A stretch of DNA of 15,575 nt from Candidatus Bathyarchaeota archaeon (GCA_029907045.1 JARYMR010000025.1:1-15575), one strand, 5' to 3'. Shown: positions 6,702-14,140, numbered from the stretch's first letter. The notes: generated by a model from the sequence alone, not told the origin. Numbers and translations: made by a program.

Positions 6702-7223
6702 ATGTGCGTTTTGGGTAAGAATAAGCTTAAGGAACTTATTGAGAAGTATAAGTGCATATACCCATACGACTATAACTTGCTTGATGGAGACAGCTACGTC
6801 TTAACAGTGAAGGAGGAGACGACGCTTAACTATTTGGAGCATAAAAACCTAATAACCTATGAAATTGTTTTCGTTCCGCCAGATTTTGTGGCGCATTTGA
6901 CAGCTAAAAGCAAATACGGCAGAATGGGTTTGTCCTTTTTGAATGCTGCAAAGGTTCATAGCGGATTTGTCGGAAGACTTGCCCTAGAACTTGTAAACTT
7001 GAGCAATGACCGCTGTCCCATCACAATCAAGCGGGGAGACCCCTTTATGCACATAGAATTTGTAACCCGCGAGGGCGCGCCTTCCCCATATGCTGGAGAG
7101 TATCAGTTTCAGTATTTGACCGATGAGGAAGTGCATATGTATATCCCAATTTTGAGGAGCGTATTTCCAAATTATGACGAACTCGCAAAAACATGGTTCA
7201 GAAACAAGCGGCTACAACCATAA
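6702..7223 (+). CDS. dCTP deaminase / dUTPase-family protein
   Basis: A 173-aa protein of the dCTP deaminase/dUTPase trimer fold. By alignment from memory with E. coli Dcd, Ser70 and Arg74 (KSKYGRMGL) match catalytic Ser111 and Arg115. VHSGFVGRLALELVN (85-99) matches the conserved loop and carries Glu96, equivalent to Glu138. YAGEYQFQ (130-137) matches the C-terminal nucleotide-binding motif. This favours deamination of dCTP to dUTP over plain dUTPase, but the core is unusual (KSKYGR in place of RSSLAR). The C-terminus extends about 35 residues past the motif. I chose ATG 6702 with GAGGTG 7 nt upstream; GTG 6696 and GTG 6699 are possible. It has its own promoter and ends about 100 bp before rpl10e. 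Confidence 0.82.
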   Translation: MCVLGKNKLKELIEKYKCIYPYDYNLLDGDSYVLTVKEETTLNYLEHKNLITYEIVFVPPDFVAHLTAKSKYGRMGLSFLNAAKVHSGFVGRLALELVNLSNDRCPITIKRGDPFMHIEFVTREGAPSPYAGEYQFQYLTDEEVHMYIPILRSVFPNYDELAKTWFRNKRLQP

Positions 7224-7306
7224 AAGGAAGCTTTAAAGCCAAATTTTGATTTTTAAAATTGATTCTGAATTCATAACTTTAATCAAAAAGGATGCTCAAC
7301 AAATCG

Positions 7307-7314
7307 TTTAAATA
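7307..7314 (+). promoter_or_regulatory. TATA box for the rpl10e-ppsA unit
   Basis: TTTAAATA, preceded by AAATCG, sits so that transcription would start around 7335-7340, about 10-15 nt before ATG 7350. This places ATG 7323 and ATG 7328 upstream of the likely RNA start and supports the shorter L10e. The same gap (7224-7306) has T-rich runs and the palindrome GCTTTAAAGC near 7230-7239, which could terminate the preceding gene. Confidence 0.5.
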
Positions 7315-7349
7315 CCGCGGTTATGGTATGCAAAAGGAGAGGATTTAGA

Positions 7350-7868
7350 ATGCGTGCACGCAATTACAGAGCCTCTAAGGGGCAACCCTACACCAGAAAA
7401 GAGTTTGTGAAGGGGTTTCCGCCGCCTAAAATAACCAAGTTCACTATGGGAGATACTAAAGCAAAATTTGAGTATGAAGCCAAACTTATAGCTTTAGAAA
7501 AGGCTCAAATCCGCCACAACGCCTTAGAAGCGGCACGGGTGGCAATAAACCGTGTTTTGATGGATAAACTTGCAAACAATTATCGCTTGCATATTCATCC
7601 TTACCCTCATGTTATTCTCAGAGAGAATAAGATGATTTTTGGCGCTCATGCAGACCGTCTTCAAGACGGTATGCGGAGGGCTTTTGGAAAACCCATCGGA
7701 ACAGCAGCGCGAATAGAACCAAACCAAACAATCGTTACAGTAAATGTGAATGCTGATGGCATTGATGCCGCCAAAGAGGCTTTGAGGCGTGGAAGCGCCA
7801 AACTTCCCATTCCATGTAGGATAATAATTGAAAAATTACCAGTAGAAGAGGTGAAGACTGTTGAGTGA
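7350..7868 (+). CDS. rpl10e: 50S ribosomal protein L10e (uL16)
   Basis: A 172-aa protein of the archaeal/eukaryotic L10e branch of uL16. Typical blocks are PYTRKEFVKGFPPPKITKFTMG (about 13-34), ALEAARVAINRVL, YRLHIHPYPHVILRENKM and GADRLQDGMRRAFGKPIG with local variation (AHADRLQDG here). It lies in the large subunit near the A-site tRNA elbow and the peptidyl-transferase centre. I chose ATG 7350 because homologues start shortly before the RxARxYR motif, AGGAG lies about 10 nt upstream, and the TATA box at 7307 excludes the in-frame ATG at 7323. The last 8 bases overlap the ppsA start. Confidence 0.97.
   Translation: MRARNYRASKGQPYTRKEFVKGFPPPKITKFTMGDTKAKFEYEAKLIALEKAQIRHNALEAARVAINRVLMDKLANNYRLHIHPYPHVILRENKMIFGAHADRLQDGMRRAFGKPIGTAARIEPNQTIVTVNVNADGIDAAKEALRRGSAKLPIPCRIIIEKLPVEEVKTVE
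7848..7854 (+). promoter_or_regulatory. Shine-Dalgarno for ppsA inside rpl10e
   Basis: GAGGTGA lies within the last codons of rpl10e, 6 nt before TTG 7861. It fixes the ppsA start and suggests that ppsA translation depends on ribosomes finishing rpl10e. Confidence 0.6.
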
Positions 7869-10332
7869 AATACGAAAAGATTTGGTTATATGGTTTGAGA
7901 ATCTAAGAAGAACAGATATTCCATTAGTTGGCGGAAAAAACGCAAACCTTGGAGAAATGACAAGCGCTGGCATCCCAGTTCCGCCAGGTTTTGCCATAAC
8001 CGCTTATTCCTACAAAAAATTCATCGAAGAAACTGGAATAGCTGCAAAAATTTATGAGATTATAGGGAAAACCGTTACAAATCCAAGCGACCCTGCGCAG
8101 TATGATATAGCTTCTAAGAAAATTCGTGAACTTGTAGAGTCAACGCCTATGCCAAAGGAAATTGAAAGTGCCATTAAATCCGCTTATGAAGAGCTATGCA
8201 AAAAACTTGGAGTAAAAGAGGTTTTCGTGGCTGTGCGTTCAAGCGCCACCGCCGAAGACCTTCCAGATGCTTCTTTTGCTGGGCAACAAGAAACATATTT
8301 GAATGTTAAAGGCGTTGGTGAGGTTCTTGAGAAGACTGTTAAGTGTTGGTCGAGTCTTTTCACGCCACGGGCGATTTTCTATAGAACAGAAAAGGGCTTT
8401 GCTCATGAAAGAGTTCTGATAAGCGTTGGAGTTCAAAAGATGGTTAATTCTAAGGCTGCGGGCGTAATTTTCACTATAAACCCTGTTACTGGCGACCCTA
8501 ACCAGATAGTTATTGAGGGCAATTATGGTTTGGGAGAGGCTGTTGTTTCTGGGGCTGTAACGCCTGACGATTTTATTGTTGATAAGAATACTATGAAGAT
8601 AATGGAGAAGCGTATATCAAAGAAGAAAGTCCAGTATGTTCGTGACCCAACCACTGGCAAAACAGTTCATGTAGAAGTGCCGTTGGAAAAGCAAGAGCAG
8701 CCATGCTTAACGGATGAGGAAATTCTAAAGCTTGCTGAATTGGCAAAGCGTATTGAAAAACATTATGGGAAACCTCAAGATATTGAATGGGCAATTGACA
8801 GCGATTTACCCTTCCCAAACAACGTTTTCATAGTGCAATCCAGACCCGAAACAGTATGGAGCCTAAAAATGGTAGAAGTTCAGAAAGTTGAAGCTGCAGC
8901 AATCAAACCAACTGAAGAGTTAAAAGTTGTTGTTAAGGGAATTGCTGCTGGCAAAAGAGGTTTCGGCTTAGGCAAGGCAAAGGTTGTTTTAAACCCGCAG
9001 GAGGCTGCAAAAGTCATGCAGAAGGGCGACATCCTCGTCACGGACATGACTAATCCCGATTATGTGCCTTTCATGAAGCTTGCAAGTGCCATAGTTACAG
9101 ACAAAGGGGGGGTGACATGTCACGCCGCCATAGTGAGTCGAGAGCTTGGCATACCCTGTGTTGTGGGAACGGAAAATGCTACAAAGCTTATGGTTAGCGG
9201 TAAAGAATACACCGTGGATTCAAAGAGCGGTGTTGTTTATGAAGGAATAATTCCTTCCCTAACAGAACAGCTTTCATCCGCCTCTGGAGCTTCATCTCCA
9301 TCACAAACTGTTGCCGCTGGAAGTTTCCAGTCTGTGCCAGTTACAGCAACTAAAATTTACATGAATTTGGGTGTGCCAGAAAAAATTGAGGAATATAAGG
9401 ATTTGCCCTTTGAAGGAATAGGGCTTATGCGCATCGAATTCATTCTAGCCAGCTACATAGGCGAACACCCCCTATACCTTATTGAAACTGGACAATCCCA
9501 AAAATTTGTGGACAAGCTCGCAGAAGGAATAGCAACTGTTGCAAGGGCTATCCAACCCCGCCCCGTTGTTGTGCGTTTCAGCGACTTTAAAACAAATGAA
9601 TATAGAGAATTGAAAGGCGGCGAAAAATACGAAATTGTGGAAGCCAACCCCATGCTTGGTTGGAGAGGATGCAGCCGCTACATAAGTCCATGGTATGAAA
9701 AGGCGTTTAGGCTGGAGTGCCAAGCAATAGTGAAATGTCGCAAAGAATGGGGGCTCAAAAATGTCTGGGTTATGCTTCCTGTTGTGCGGACAGTGTGGGA
9801 AGCCAAAAAAGTCTTAGAAATCATGCGTGAAGAAGGATTAGAGCGGTCTAAAGACTTCAAAGTTTGGTTTATGGCAGAAACCCCGTCAATTGCCATCCTT
9901 GCAGACGAGTTTTCAAAACTCTGCGATGGCTTTTCTATAGGCTCAAATGACATGACTCAAGGCATCTTGATGATTGACAGAGATTCCGAACGCCTCGGGC
10001 AAATGGGGTACTTTGACGAAAGAGATCCCGCCGTGAAAAGAATAATCGCTCACCTAATCAAAGTGGCACATGAAAACGGCGCCACAGTTTCCATATGCGG
10101 CGAAGGTCCATCAAATCTGCCCGATTTTACAGAGTTTCTTGTTAGGGCTGGAATTGATAGCATATCCGTAAACAATGATGCTGTGGTTGCAACGAAAAAG
10201 TTTGTTGCCAGTATAGAACAGAAAATAATCTTGGAACAGCTTGCTGAACAGAAGGAAAGAGCTTTTGGGCGCGCGGTTCGAAAACCAAAAGAAGATTGGG
10301 AATGGCCGCCGCAGTGGGGCGAAACGGAATAG
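7861..10332 (+). CDS. ppsA: Phosphoenolpyruvate synthase
   Basis: An 823-aa enzyme converting pyruvate, ATP and water to PEP, AMP and phosphate, in gluconeogenesis from pyruvate. The N-terminal ATP-binding domain has VGGKNANLGEM (23-33), AVRSSATAEDLPDASFAGQ (124-142) and DIEWAID. The swivelling phosphohistidine domain has GGVTCHAAIVSRELGIP, with His421 as the phosphorylated residue. A Ser/Ala-rich linker (about 469-494) leads to the TIM-barrel PEP domain with GLMRIEF, MAETPS (671-676), GSNDMTQ (694-700) and the catalytic Cys746 in ICGEGPSN. All key residues are present, and the length is typical for archaeal PpsA. The TTG start overlaps rpl10e by 8 nt. PpsA versus pyruvate phosphate dikinase: the length and motifs favour PpsA. 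Confidence 0.96.
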   Translation: MSEIRKDLVIWFENLRRTDIPLVGGKNANLGEMTSAGIPVPPGFAITAYSYKKFIEETGIAAKIYEIIGKTVTNPSDPAQYDIASKKIRELVESTPMPKEIESAIKSAYEELCKKLGVKEVFVAVRSSATAEDLPDASFAGQQETYLNVKGVGEVLEKTVKCWSSLFTPRAIFYRTEKGFAHERVLISVGVQKMVNSKAAGVIFTINPVTGDPNQIVIEGNYGLGEAVVSGAVTPDDFIVDKNTMKIMEKRISKKKVQYVRDPTTGKTVHVEVPLEKQEQPCLTDEEILKLAELAKRIEKHYGKPQDIEWAIDSDLPFPNNVFIVQSRPETVWSLKMVEVQKVEAAAIKPTEELKVVVKGIAAGKRGFGLGKAKVVLNPQEAAKVMQKGDILVTDMTNPDYVPFMKLASAIVTDKGGVTCHAAIVSRELGIPCVVGTENATKLMVSGKEYTVDSKSGVVYEGIIPSLTEQLSSASGASSPSQTVAAGSFQSVPVTATKIYMNLGVPEKIEEYKDLPFEGIGLMRIEFILASYIGEHPLYLIETGQSQKFVDKLAEGIATVARAIQPRPVVVRFSDFKTNEYRELKGGEKYEIVEANPMLGWRGCSRYISPWYEKAFRLECQAIVKCRKEWGLKNVWVMLPVVRTVWEAKKVLEIMREEGLERSKDFKVWFMAETPSIAILADEFSKLCDGFSIGSNDMTQGILMIDRDSERLGQMGYFDERDPAVKRIIAHLIKVAHENGATVSICGEGPSNLPDFTEFLVRAGIDSISVNNDAVVATKKFVASIEQKIILEQLAEQKERAFGRAVRKPKEDWEWPPQWGETE

Positions 10333-10340
10333 CAACTCTT

Positions 10341-10384
10341 TATTTCCTGCTTCTTTTAATGCGTTTTAATTTTATTGGTTTTTG
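10341..10384 (+). terminator. T-rich run after ppsA, possible terminator overlapping the dph2 promoter
   Basis: The 64-bp gap between ppsA and dph2 is almost entirely T-rich, with several runs of four or five T, as expected for archaeal intrinsic termination. CTTTTAATG near 10352-10361 could also act as a TATA element for dph2, placing a start near 10382. The two readings cannot be separated by eye. Confidence 0.35.
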
Positions 10385-10396
10385 GGTGTTGTGTAA

Positions 10397-11398
10397 ATGA
10401 AGCAGTTTGATTTAGAAGAAGAAAGAATTAAACAAGAAATCCTCAAACTCGGCGCAAAAAGAGTCCTAATACAACTGCCAGAAGGCTTGAAACCAGAAGC
10501 ACCATACCTATCCAAAATTGTCGAAAAAACCGGGGCATTACCAATAGTTTCCGCAGACCCATGTTATGGCGCCTGCGACCTTGCGGCGGCAGACGCCGAA
10601 GCCTTAGGCGTTGACTTAATAATTCATTATGGACACGCGAAGATGCTAAAGTATGAGAGGGTTCCAACAATTTATGTTGAAGCAAGGGCTACACTAAATG
10701 TTGAAGCAGTTGTTGAAAAAGCATTGCCCACGTTGGAAAAATGGCGCAAAATAGGCTTAACCACAACAGTTCAGCATGTACAAACTCTTGATGTTGTTCG
10801 AGAAATGCTGCTTCAGATGGGAAAAATTGTGGCAATTGGCGATGCTGGACGCTTAAATTATGCTGGGCAAGTTATTGGGTGTGATTATAGTAACGCCAAA
10901 TCAATAGCAAGTGGTGTTGAAGTCTTCCTTTTCATTGGAGGAGGACGCTTCCATGCTTTAGGAGTTACCCTTTCCACATCAAAACCAACAATAGCTGCTG
11001 ATCCCTATGAGAAACGAGTTTTCTCCGTTAATGAGGAGGCGGAGAAAATTGTTAAGCAACGTTGGGCAAGCATAGAAGAGGCTGGAAAAGCGAAAAACTT
11101 CGCAGTTTTGGTCGGATTAAAACCTGGGCAGAGAAAACTTGAAGATGCTTTAATGATTAAGGGGAAGCTTGAAGAAAAAGGAAAAGCTGTTTGCCTTTTA
11201 GCAACTAAAGAGATTTCTCCAGAAATTCTCATGGAATTTCCTTCAGTTAACGCTTTCGTAAACACCGCATGTCCAAGAGTTTCCATCGACGACACTTCAA
11301 GGTTTAAGAAGCCGTTATTGACTGTTAATGAGGCTTTAGTGGTTGTTGGAGAATTGTCATGGGAAGACTTATGCAAAAAAGGATGGTTCGAAAACTAG
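10397..11398 (+). CDS. dph2: Diphthamide synthase subunit Dph2 (radical SAM-like 3-amino-3-carboxypropyl transferase)
   Basis: A 333-aa protein of the Dph1/Dph2 family. Three widely spaced cysteines that hold the [4Fe-4S] cluster are visible: Cys60 in DPCYGACD, Cys162 in VIGCDYS and Cys292 in NTACPR, close to C59, C163 and C287 of the P. horikoshii enzyme. Other family blocks are VLIQLPEGLK (23-32), HYGHAKM (77-83) and LFIGGGRFHALG (178-189). The archaeal homodimer transfers the aminocarboxypropyl group of SAM to a histidine of elongation factor 2, the first step of diphthamide synthesis. Dph5 and the amidating enzyme are not in this window. The gene overlaps the next methyltransferase by 40 nt, implying co-translation. 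Confidence 0.96.
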   Translation: MKQFDLEEERIKQEILKLGAKRVLIQLPEGLKPEAPYLSKIVEKTGALPIVSADPCYGACDLAAADAEALGVDLIIHYGHAKMLKYERVPTIYVEARATLNVEAVVEKALPTLEKWRKIGLTTTVQHVQTLDVVREMLLQMGKIVAIGDAGRLNYAGQVIGCDYSNAKSIASGVEVFLFIGGGRFHALGVTLSTSKPTIAADPYEKRVFSVNEEAEKIVKQRWASIEEAGKAKNFAVLVGLKPGQRKLEDALMIKGKLEEKGKAVCLLATKEISPEILMEFPSVNAFVNTACPRVSIDDTSRFKKPLLTVNEALVVVGELSWEDLCKKGWFEN

Positions 11399-12054
11399 AC
11401 TTAGAACTTTTCCTCTCTCAGATTCAGCCACATCCAACCCCAAAACCAAGCCTTGAGCAATACACTATTTCAGTGAATGTTGCAGCAACAATGCTTTACA
11501 TGGCGGCCTACACATACAATGACATTATTGATAAAACAGTTTTGGATTTGGGATGTGGCACTGGAAGGCTCGCTCTCGGCGCCGCTTTCTTAGGCGCAAA
11601 ACATGTTATAGGCGTAGACATAGATAAAAGCGCTGTGAAAACGGCTTTAGAAAACTCTTTGAAAGCAGATTTGAAAGAAAAAGTGGATTGGATTAGTGGA
11701 GACATAGACGCTGTTCGTGGAAAGTTTGACACCGTTTTGCAGAATCCGCCTTTTGGTGTGCAAAAGCCAAAGGCTGACCGAAAATTCCTCCTAAAAGCTT
11801 TGGAGACGGGCAAAGTTGTTTATTCGCTTCACAAAAGTCCCAGAAAAGATATAGCCTTTATCAAAAAATTAAAGGCTAGAAGAGAAGGTATTACACTAAT
11901 AGCGCCTTCTCCTTTCTTTAAAAGGTTTATAGAAGAGCATGGTGGGGAAATTAGGGCTGCATATGCCACGGTTATGACAATTCCACGTATGTTTTCCTTT
12001 CATACAAAAAGGAAACATGAGTTTGTGGTTGAATTGTATGTTATAGAAAGTTAG
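11359..12054 (+). CDS. METTL5-like N6-adenine methyltransferase, predicted rRNA m6A enzyme
   Basis: A 231-aa class I methyltransferase. LEQYTISVNVAATMLY (32-47) closely parallels the start of METTL5 (LEQYPTxxxxAAxMLY). Motif I is VLDLGCGTGRLALG (61-74), VIGVDID (83-89) binds SAM, and motif IV is NPPFGVQ (129-135), the N6-adenine type. Human METTL5 with TRMT112 makes m6A in 18S helix 44; the same target in archaea is plausible but inferred. TTGGAGA ends 6 nt before ATG 11359, which supports that start and a 40-nt overlap with dph2. ATG 11371 and ATG 11383 are in frame and would give shorter proteins. No transmembrane or extra domain is seen. Confidence 0.9.
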   Translation: MGRLMQKRMVRKLDLELFLSQIQPHPTPKPSLEQYTISVNVAATMLYMAAYTYNDIIDKTVLDLGCGTGRLALGAAFLGAKHVIGVDIDKSAVKTALENSLKADLKEKVDWISGDIDAVRGKFDTVLQNPPFGVQKPKADRKFLLKALETGKVVYSLHKSPRKDIAFIKKLKARREGITLIAPSPFFKRFIEEHGGEIRAAYATVMTIPRMFSFHTKRKHEFVVELYVIES

Positions 12055-12108
12055 GAATCAAAAGGTTTATTGAGGTGACATAGACAAGTAGAGAGGTGCT
12101 GGTTTAAC

Positions 12109-12690
12109 ATGAATACATTATCATCTGAAAGGGAAAGCGGAAAATTTGTGCTGCCTGGCGAGCGTTTAGGCGTCATTGAAGAGTTTATTCCTGATGCTGG
12201 AACCTATGTTTTGAATGGGGTTATCCACTCCAAAATTGTGGGGCGAGCCTTACTTGACTTTTTGAATAAACGTGTTTCCGTTTATCCCCTAATTCGTGGA
12301 GCCAGAATTCCAAAGGTTGGCAGCATTGTGATGGGGCAAGTTTCAACCGTCCAAAACGAAAATGCTGGTGTGCGAATTTTCAAGATTGGCAATAAATCCC
12401 TAACAGGTTTTTTCTCGGGCATCCTTCACATCTCGGATGTGCAGCAAACCTATGTTAAATCAATGTTTGATGTGTGCAAACCCGGAGACATCATTAGGGC
12501 TAAAGTTATTAGCGAAAAAAACCGCGTTTATCATCTTTCTACAAAAGACAAGGAGTTGGGTGTTGTTTATGCTTTTTGTACTCAATGTGGTTACATGTTA
12601 GAACTGAAACGTCATGTTATGCGTTGTTTTAGATGTGGAAAAATTGAAAAGCGCAAAATTGCTTTAGATTACGGAAAAGGAATAGTGTAA
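12109..12690 (+). CDS. csl4: Exosome RNA-binding subunit Csl4
   Basis: A 193-aa cap protein of the archaeal RNA exosome. The N-terminal domain (about 10-65) opens with VLPGERLGVIEEF, the usual Csl4 start. A central S1/OB domain runs from about 68 to 150 (VGSIVMGQVSTVQ to VYHLSTKDKELG). The C-terminal zinc ribbon uses Cys157, Cys160, Cys173 and Cys176. Csl4 and Rrp4 form alternative caps on the Rrp41/Rrp42 ring and feed RNA into it; Csl4 also recruits DnaG. The gene lies 54 nt after the METTL5-like gene, with GAGGTG at 12093-12098. GGTTTATTG near 12064 could be a TATA element, but a read-through operon is equally possible. rpoL follows by 22 nt. Confidence 0.95.
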   Translation: MNTLSSERESGKFVLPGERLGVIEEFIPDAGTYVLNGVIHSKIVGRALLDFLNKRVSVYPLIRGARIPKVGSIVMGQVSTVQNENAGVRIFKIGNKSLTGFFSGILHISDVQQTYVKSMFDVCKPGDIIRAKVISEKNRVYHLSTKDKELGVVYAFCTQCGYMLELKRHVMRCFRCGKIEKRKIALDYGKGIV

Positions 12691-12712
12691 AAAGCAAGAG
12701 GAGAAATGCCAT

Positions 12713-12997
12713 TTGAAAATCAAAATTTTGAAAAAAACCCAAAACGAGCTTAAGATAGAAGTTGAAGGTGTTGGACACACCCTCTGCAACTTGCTTCAAA
12801 AACGACTTTTAGAAGATGAAAATGTGGATTTGGCTGGCTATGCCATACCACACCCTTTAGCCTCAAACTCTATAATATATGTTCGAACAAAGGGACACGT
12901 GAAGCCTGAAGAGGCTTTGCTGAAGGCTTTGGAAAAGGCTCTTGAGGTGAACGAGAAATTTAGGAAAGAAGTTGAAAAAGCATTTAAGAAAATTTAA
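12713..12997 (+). CDS. rpoL: RNA polymerase subunit L (Rpb11 homologue)
   Basis: A 94-aa protein containing VEGVGHTLCNLLQKRLLEDENVDLAGYAIPHPL (18-50), the dimerisation core of Rpb11/RpoL, which pairs with RpoD (Rpb3) in polymerase assembly. The start is TTG 12713, with GAGGAG about 9 nt upstream. An out-of-frame ATG at 12706 lies between the ribosome site and the TTG and would give only a 15-residue peptide, so it is not the start of RpoL. The gene overlaps the converging RNase III-like gene by 14 bp at the 3' end. Confidence 0.95.
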   Translation: MKIKILKKTQNELKIEVEGVGHTLCNLLQKRLLEDENVDLAGYAIPHPLASNSIIYVRTKGHVKPEEALLKALEKALEVNEKFRKEVEKAFKKI

Positions 12998-13388
12998 TCC
13001 TCTTCTTTATTGCTGTTAACAATTTGGTTAAGGCATCAACCAAATCAGCATTCTCTTCTAAAATTGCAACACTTTCTTCTAATGTAATACACTCATGAAG
13101 CCAAGCATAAACAATTAATCCCTCCGCAGCATCCGCCAGCAAATGCCTCGTCATCCTTGAAGGTAAATGCTCCCTTAACCTCGCCTTCTTAACCGCTTCC
13201 GAAAGTGCAACTCCTCTAACCTTTGCTCCTGAAGGTTTGCCAATTCTTTTTGATAAGGCTAATGAATAAACAAAGTTTATGTATGCGTCTCCGAGTGCTG
13301 CCAAATCATGGTCCGTCAGCACTTCTTTCAAGCTTCCATAAGATTTTATGAACGAGAACACTCTTTTATTTTCCTTCAAGCTAAACAC
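12984..13388 (-). CDS. Minimal RNase III-fold protein, no dsRNA-binding domain
   Basis: A 134-aa helical protein. HDLAALGDAYINFVYSLA (27-44) resembles the RNase III signature ERLEFLGDAxL, and LADAAEGLIVYAWL (84-97) resembles the second motif LADxxEAxxGAxYL. Three of the four usual metal-binding acids are present (Asp34, Asp86, Glu89). The Glu of ERLE is Ala30, and no double-stranded RNA-binding domain follows. Bacterial Mini-III is similarly short and, from memory, also has a non-Glu residue there, so activity is possible. It lies 22 nt after the ICMT-like gene on the same strand and converges on rpoL. Start is GTG 13388, or TTG 13379, which has GGGATGTG upstream. Family call is moderately sure; substrate unknown. 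Confidence 0.72.
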   Translation of the reverse strand: MFSLKENKRVFSFIKSYGSLKEVLTDHDLAALGDAYINFVYSLALSKRIGKPSGAKVRGVALSEAVKKARLREHLPSRMTRHLLADAAEGLIVYAWLHECITLEESVAILEENADLVDALTKLLTAIKKRIKFS

Positions 13389-13410
13389 ATCCCAGCAGCT
13401 TTAACTCTTC

Positions 13411-14055
13411 TTAAGAAGGTGTTTCCTTTTCTTTTTTATGCAATTTTGGAATAAACCGTCCAGTTTTCTTCTGATATTCCAGATATTCCCCTACAAAACG
13501 CTGCACCAAAAGTTTTTCCTCTGTATAGGTGACTTGAACATATCCGGGAATCGCCATTAAGGGAAAAATTGTGAAAACGTTTGGCCATAAAAAGAAAAGC
13601 CCAAAGAACATGAGAAAATAGCCAACATAAGATGGATGGCGAACGTAACAATATGGACCCCAAGTGATTAGCTTATGGTTTTCTGGCATTTCCCATGAAA
13701 CAGCATATTTATCCCTAACAATTACACTCCAAATGAAGAGAAAATATCCAACCAAAGTGAGAATCACGCCTAAAATTTGCATATAAAAATTAGATGAAAA
13801 TTTGAAAAGGATATTGTTTAGCACAAAAATTTGACCCGTAAAAGTGAGAAACATATACGCAAACACTTCTATAAAATAGGTGAATGTTCCAACCGCTGCC
13901 AAACTTACGCTAAAATCTGATGGTTTTTCAACCTTTTCATACACTTTTTGATGAGCCTTACGTTTATGAAATGCTAAAAAATTATGCAAGCTCACTAAAA
14001 AGAAGCATGCTAAACATGTAAGAAAGACGATGGCAGCAAGAGTTTCGAATGGCAT
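13411..14055 (-). CDS. ICMT/PEMT-family integral membrane methyltransferase
   Basis: A 214-aa membrane protein with about five hydrophobic segments: residues 7-25, 50-85 (one or two), 92-112 and 145-175. The C-terminal half has the isoprenylcysteine carboxylmethyltransferase/phospholipid methyltransferase signature: LITWGPYCYVRHPSYVGYFL (129-148), then EEKLLVQRFVGEYLEYQKKTGRFIP (179-203). The RHPxY and EExxL...F...Y..Y..K residues form the SAM site in this family. The natural substrate in archaea is unknown; lipid or prenylated protein methylation is inference. The ATG at 14055 is 110 bp from the divergent DUF99 gene. It probably heads a two-gene unit with the RNase III-like gene. Confidence 0.87.
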   Translation of the reverse strand: MPFETLAAIVFLTCLACFFLVSLHNFLAFHKRKAHQKVYEKVEKPSDFSVSLAAVGTFTYFIEVFAYMFLTFTGQIFVLNNILFKFSSNFYMQILGVILTLVGYFLFIWSVIVRDKYAVSWEMPENHKLITWGPYCYVRHPSYVGYFLMFFGLFFLWPNVFTIFPLMAIPGYVQVTYTEEKLLVQRFVGEYLEYQKKTGRFIPKLHKKEKETPS

Positions 14056-14078
14056 AAGTTAAAGAAAGAAAACTTTCA

Positions 14079-14088
14079 ATTATATAGG
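14079..14088 (-). promoter_or_regulatory. TATA box for the ICMT-like gene, predicted leaderless mRNA
   Basis: On the minus strand this reads CCTATATAAT, a near-consensus archaeal TATA box. Its centre is about 29 bp before the ATG at 14055, so transcription should begin within a few bases of the start codon, and no Shine-Dalgarno is seen. This suggests a leaderless transcript. Confidence 0.55.
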
Positions 14089-14131
14089 TTATCCAAGGAG
14101 TCAGATTTCACTAAACTTATAATGCTTCTTT

Positions 14132-14140
14132 CCTATAATT
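14132..14140 (+). promoter_or_regulatory. Possible TATA box for the DUF99 gene
   Basis: CCTATAATT lies about 30 bp before TTG 14166. An alternative, ACTTATAATG, lies near 14116-14125 and would give a leader of about 20 nt containing GTGGAAA. Which one is used cannot be decided from sequence. Confidence 0.35.

Noticed and set aside
7323..7349. A nine-residue N-terminal extension of L10e from ATG 7323
   Set aside because: The TATA box at 7307 places the RNA start after this codon, and homologues start near ATG 7350.
12706..12753. A short open frame starting at ATG 12706 before rpoL
   Set aside because: It is only 15 codons, out of frame with RpoL and too close to the GAGGAG site; TTG 12713 fits the conserved protein.
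13406..13417. A 12-bp palindrome (CTTCTTAAGAAG) between the two minus-strand genes as an operator
   Set aside because: It overlaps the stop codon of the ICMT-like gene and is short and AT-rich, so chance is a sufficient explanation.
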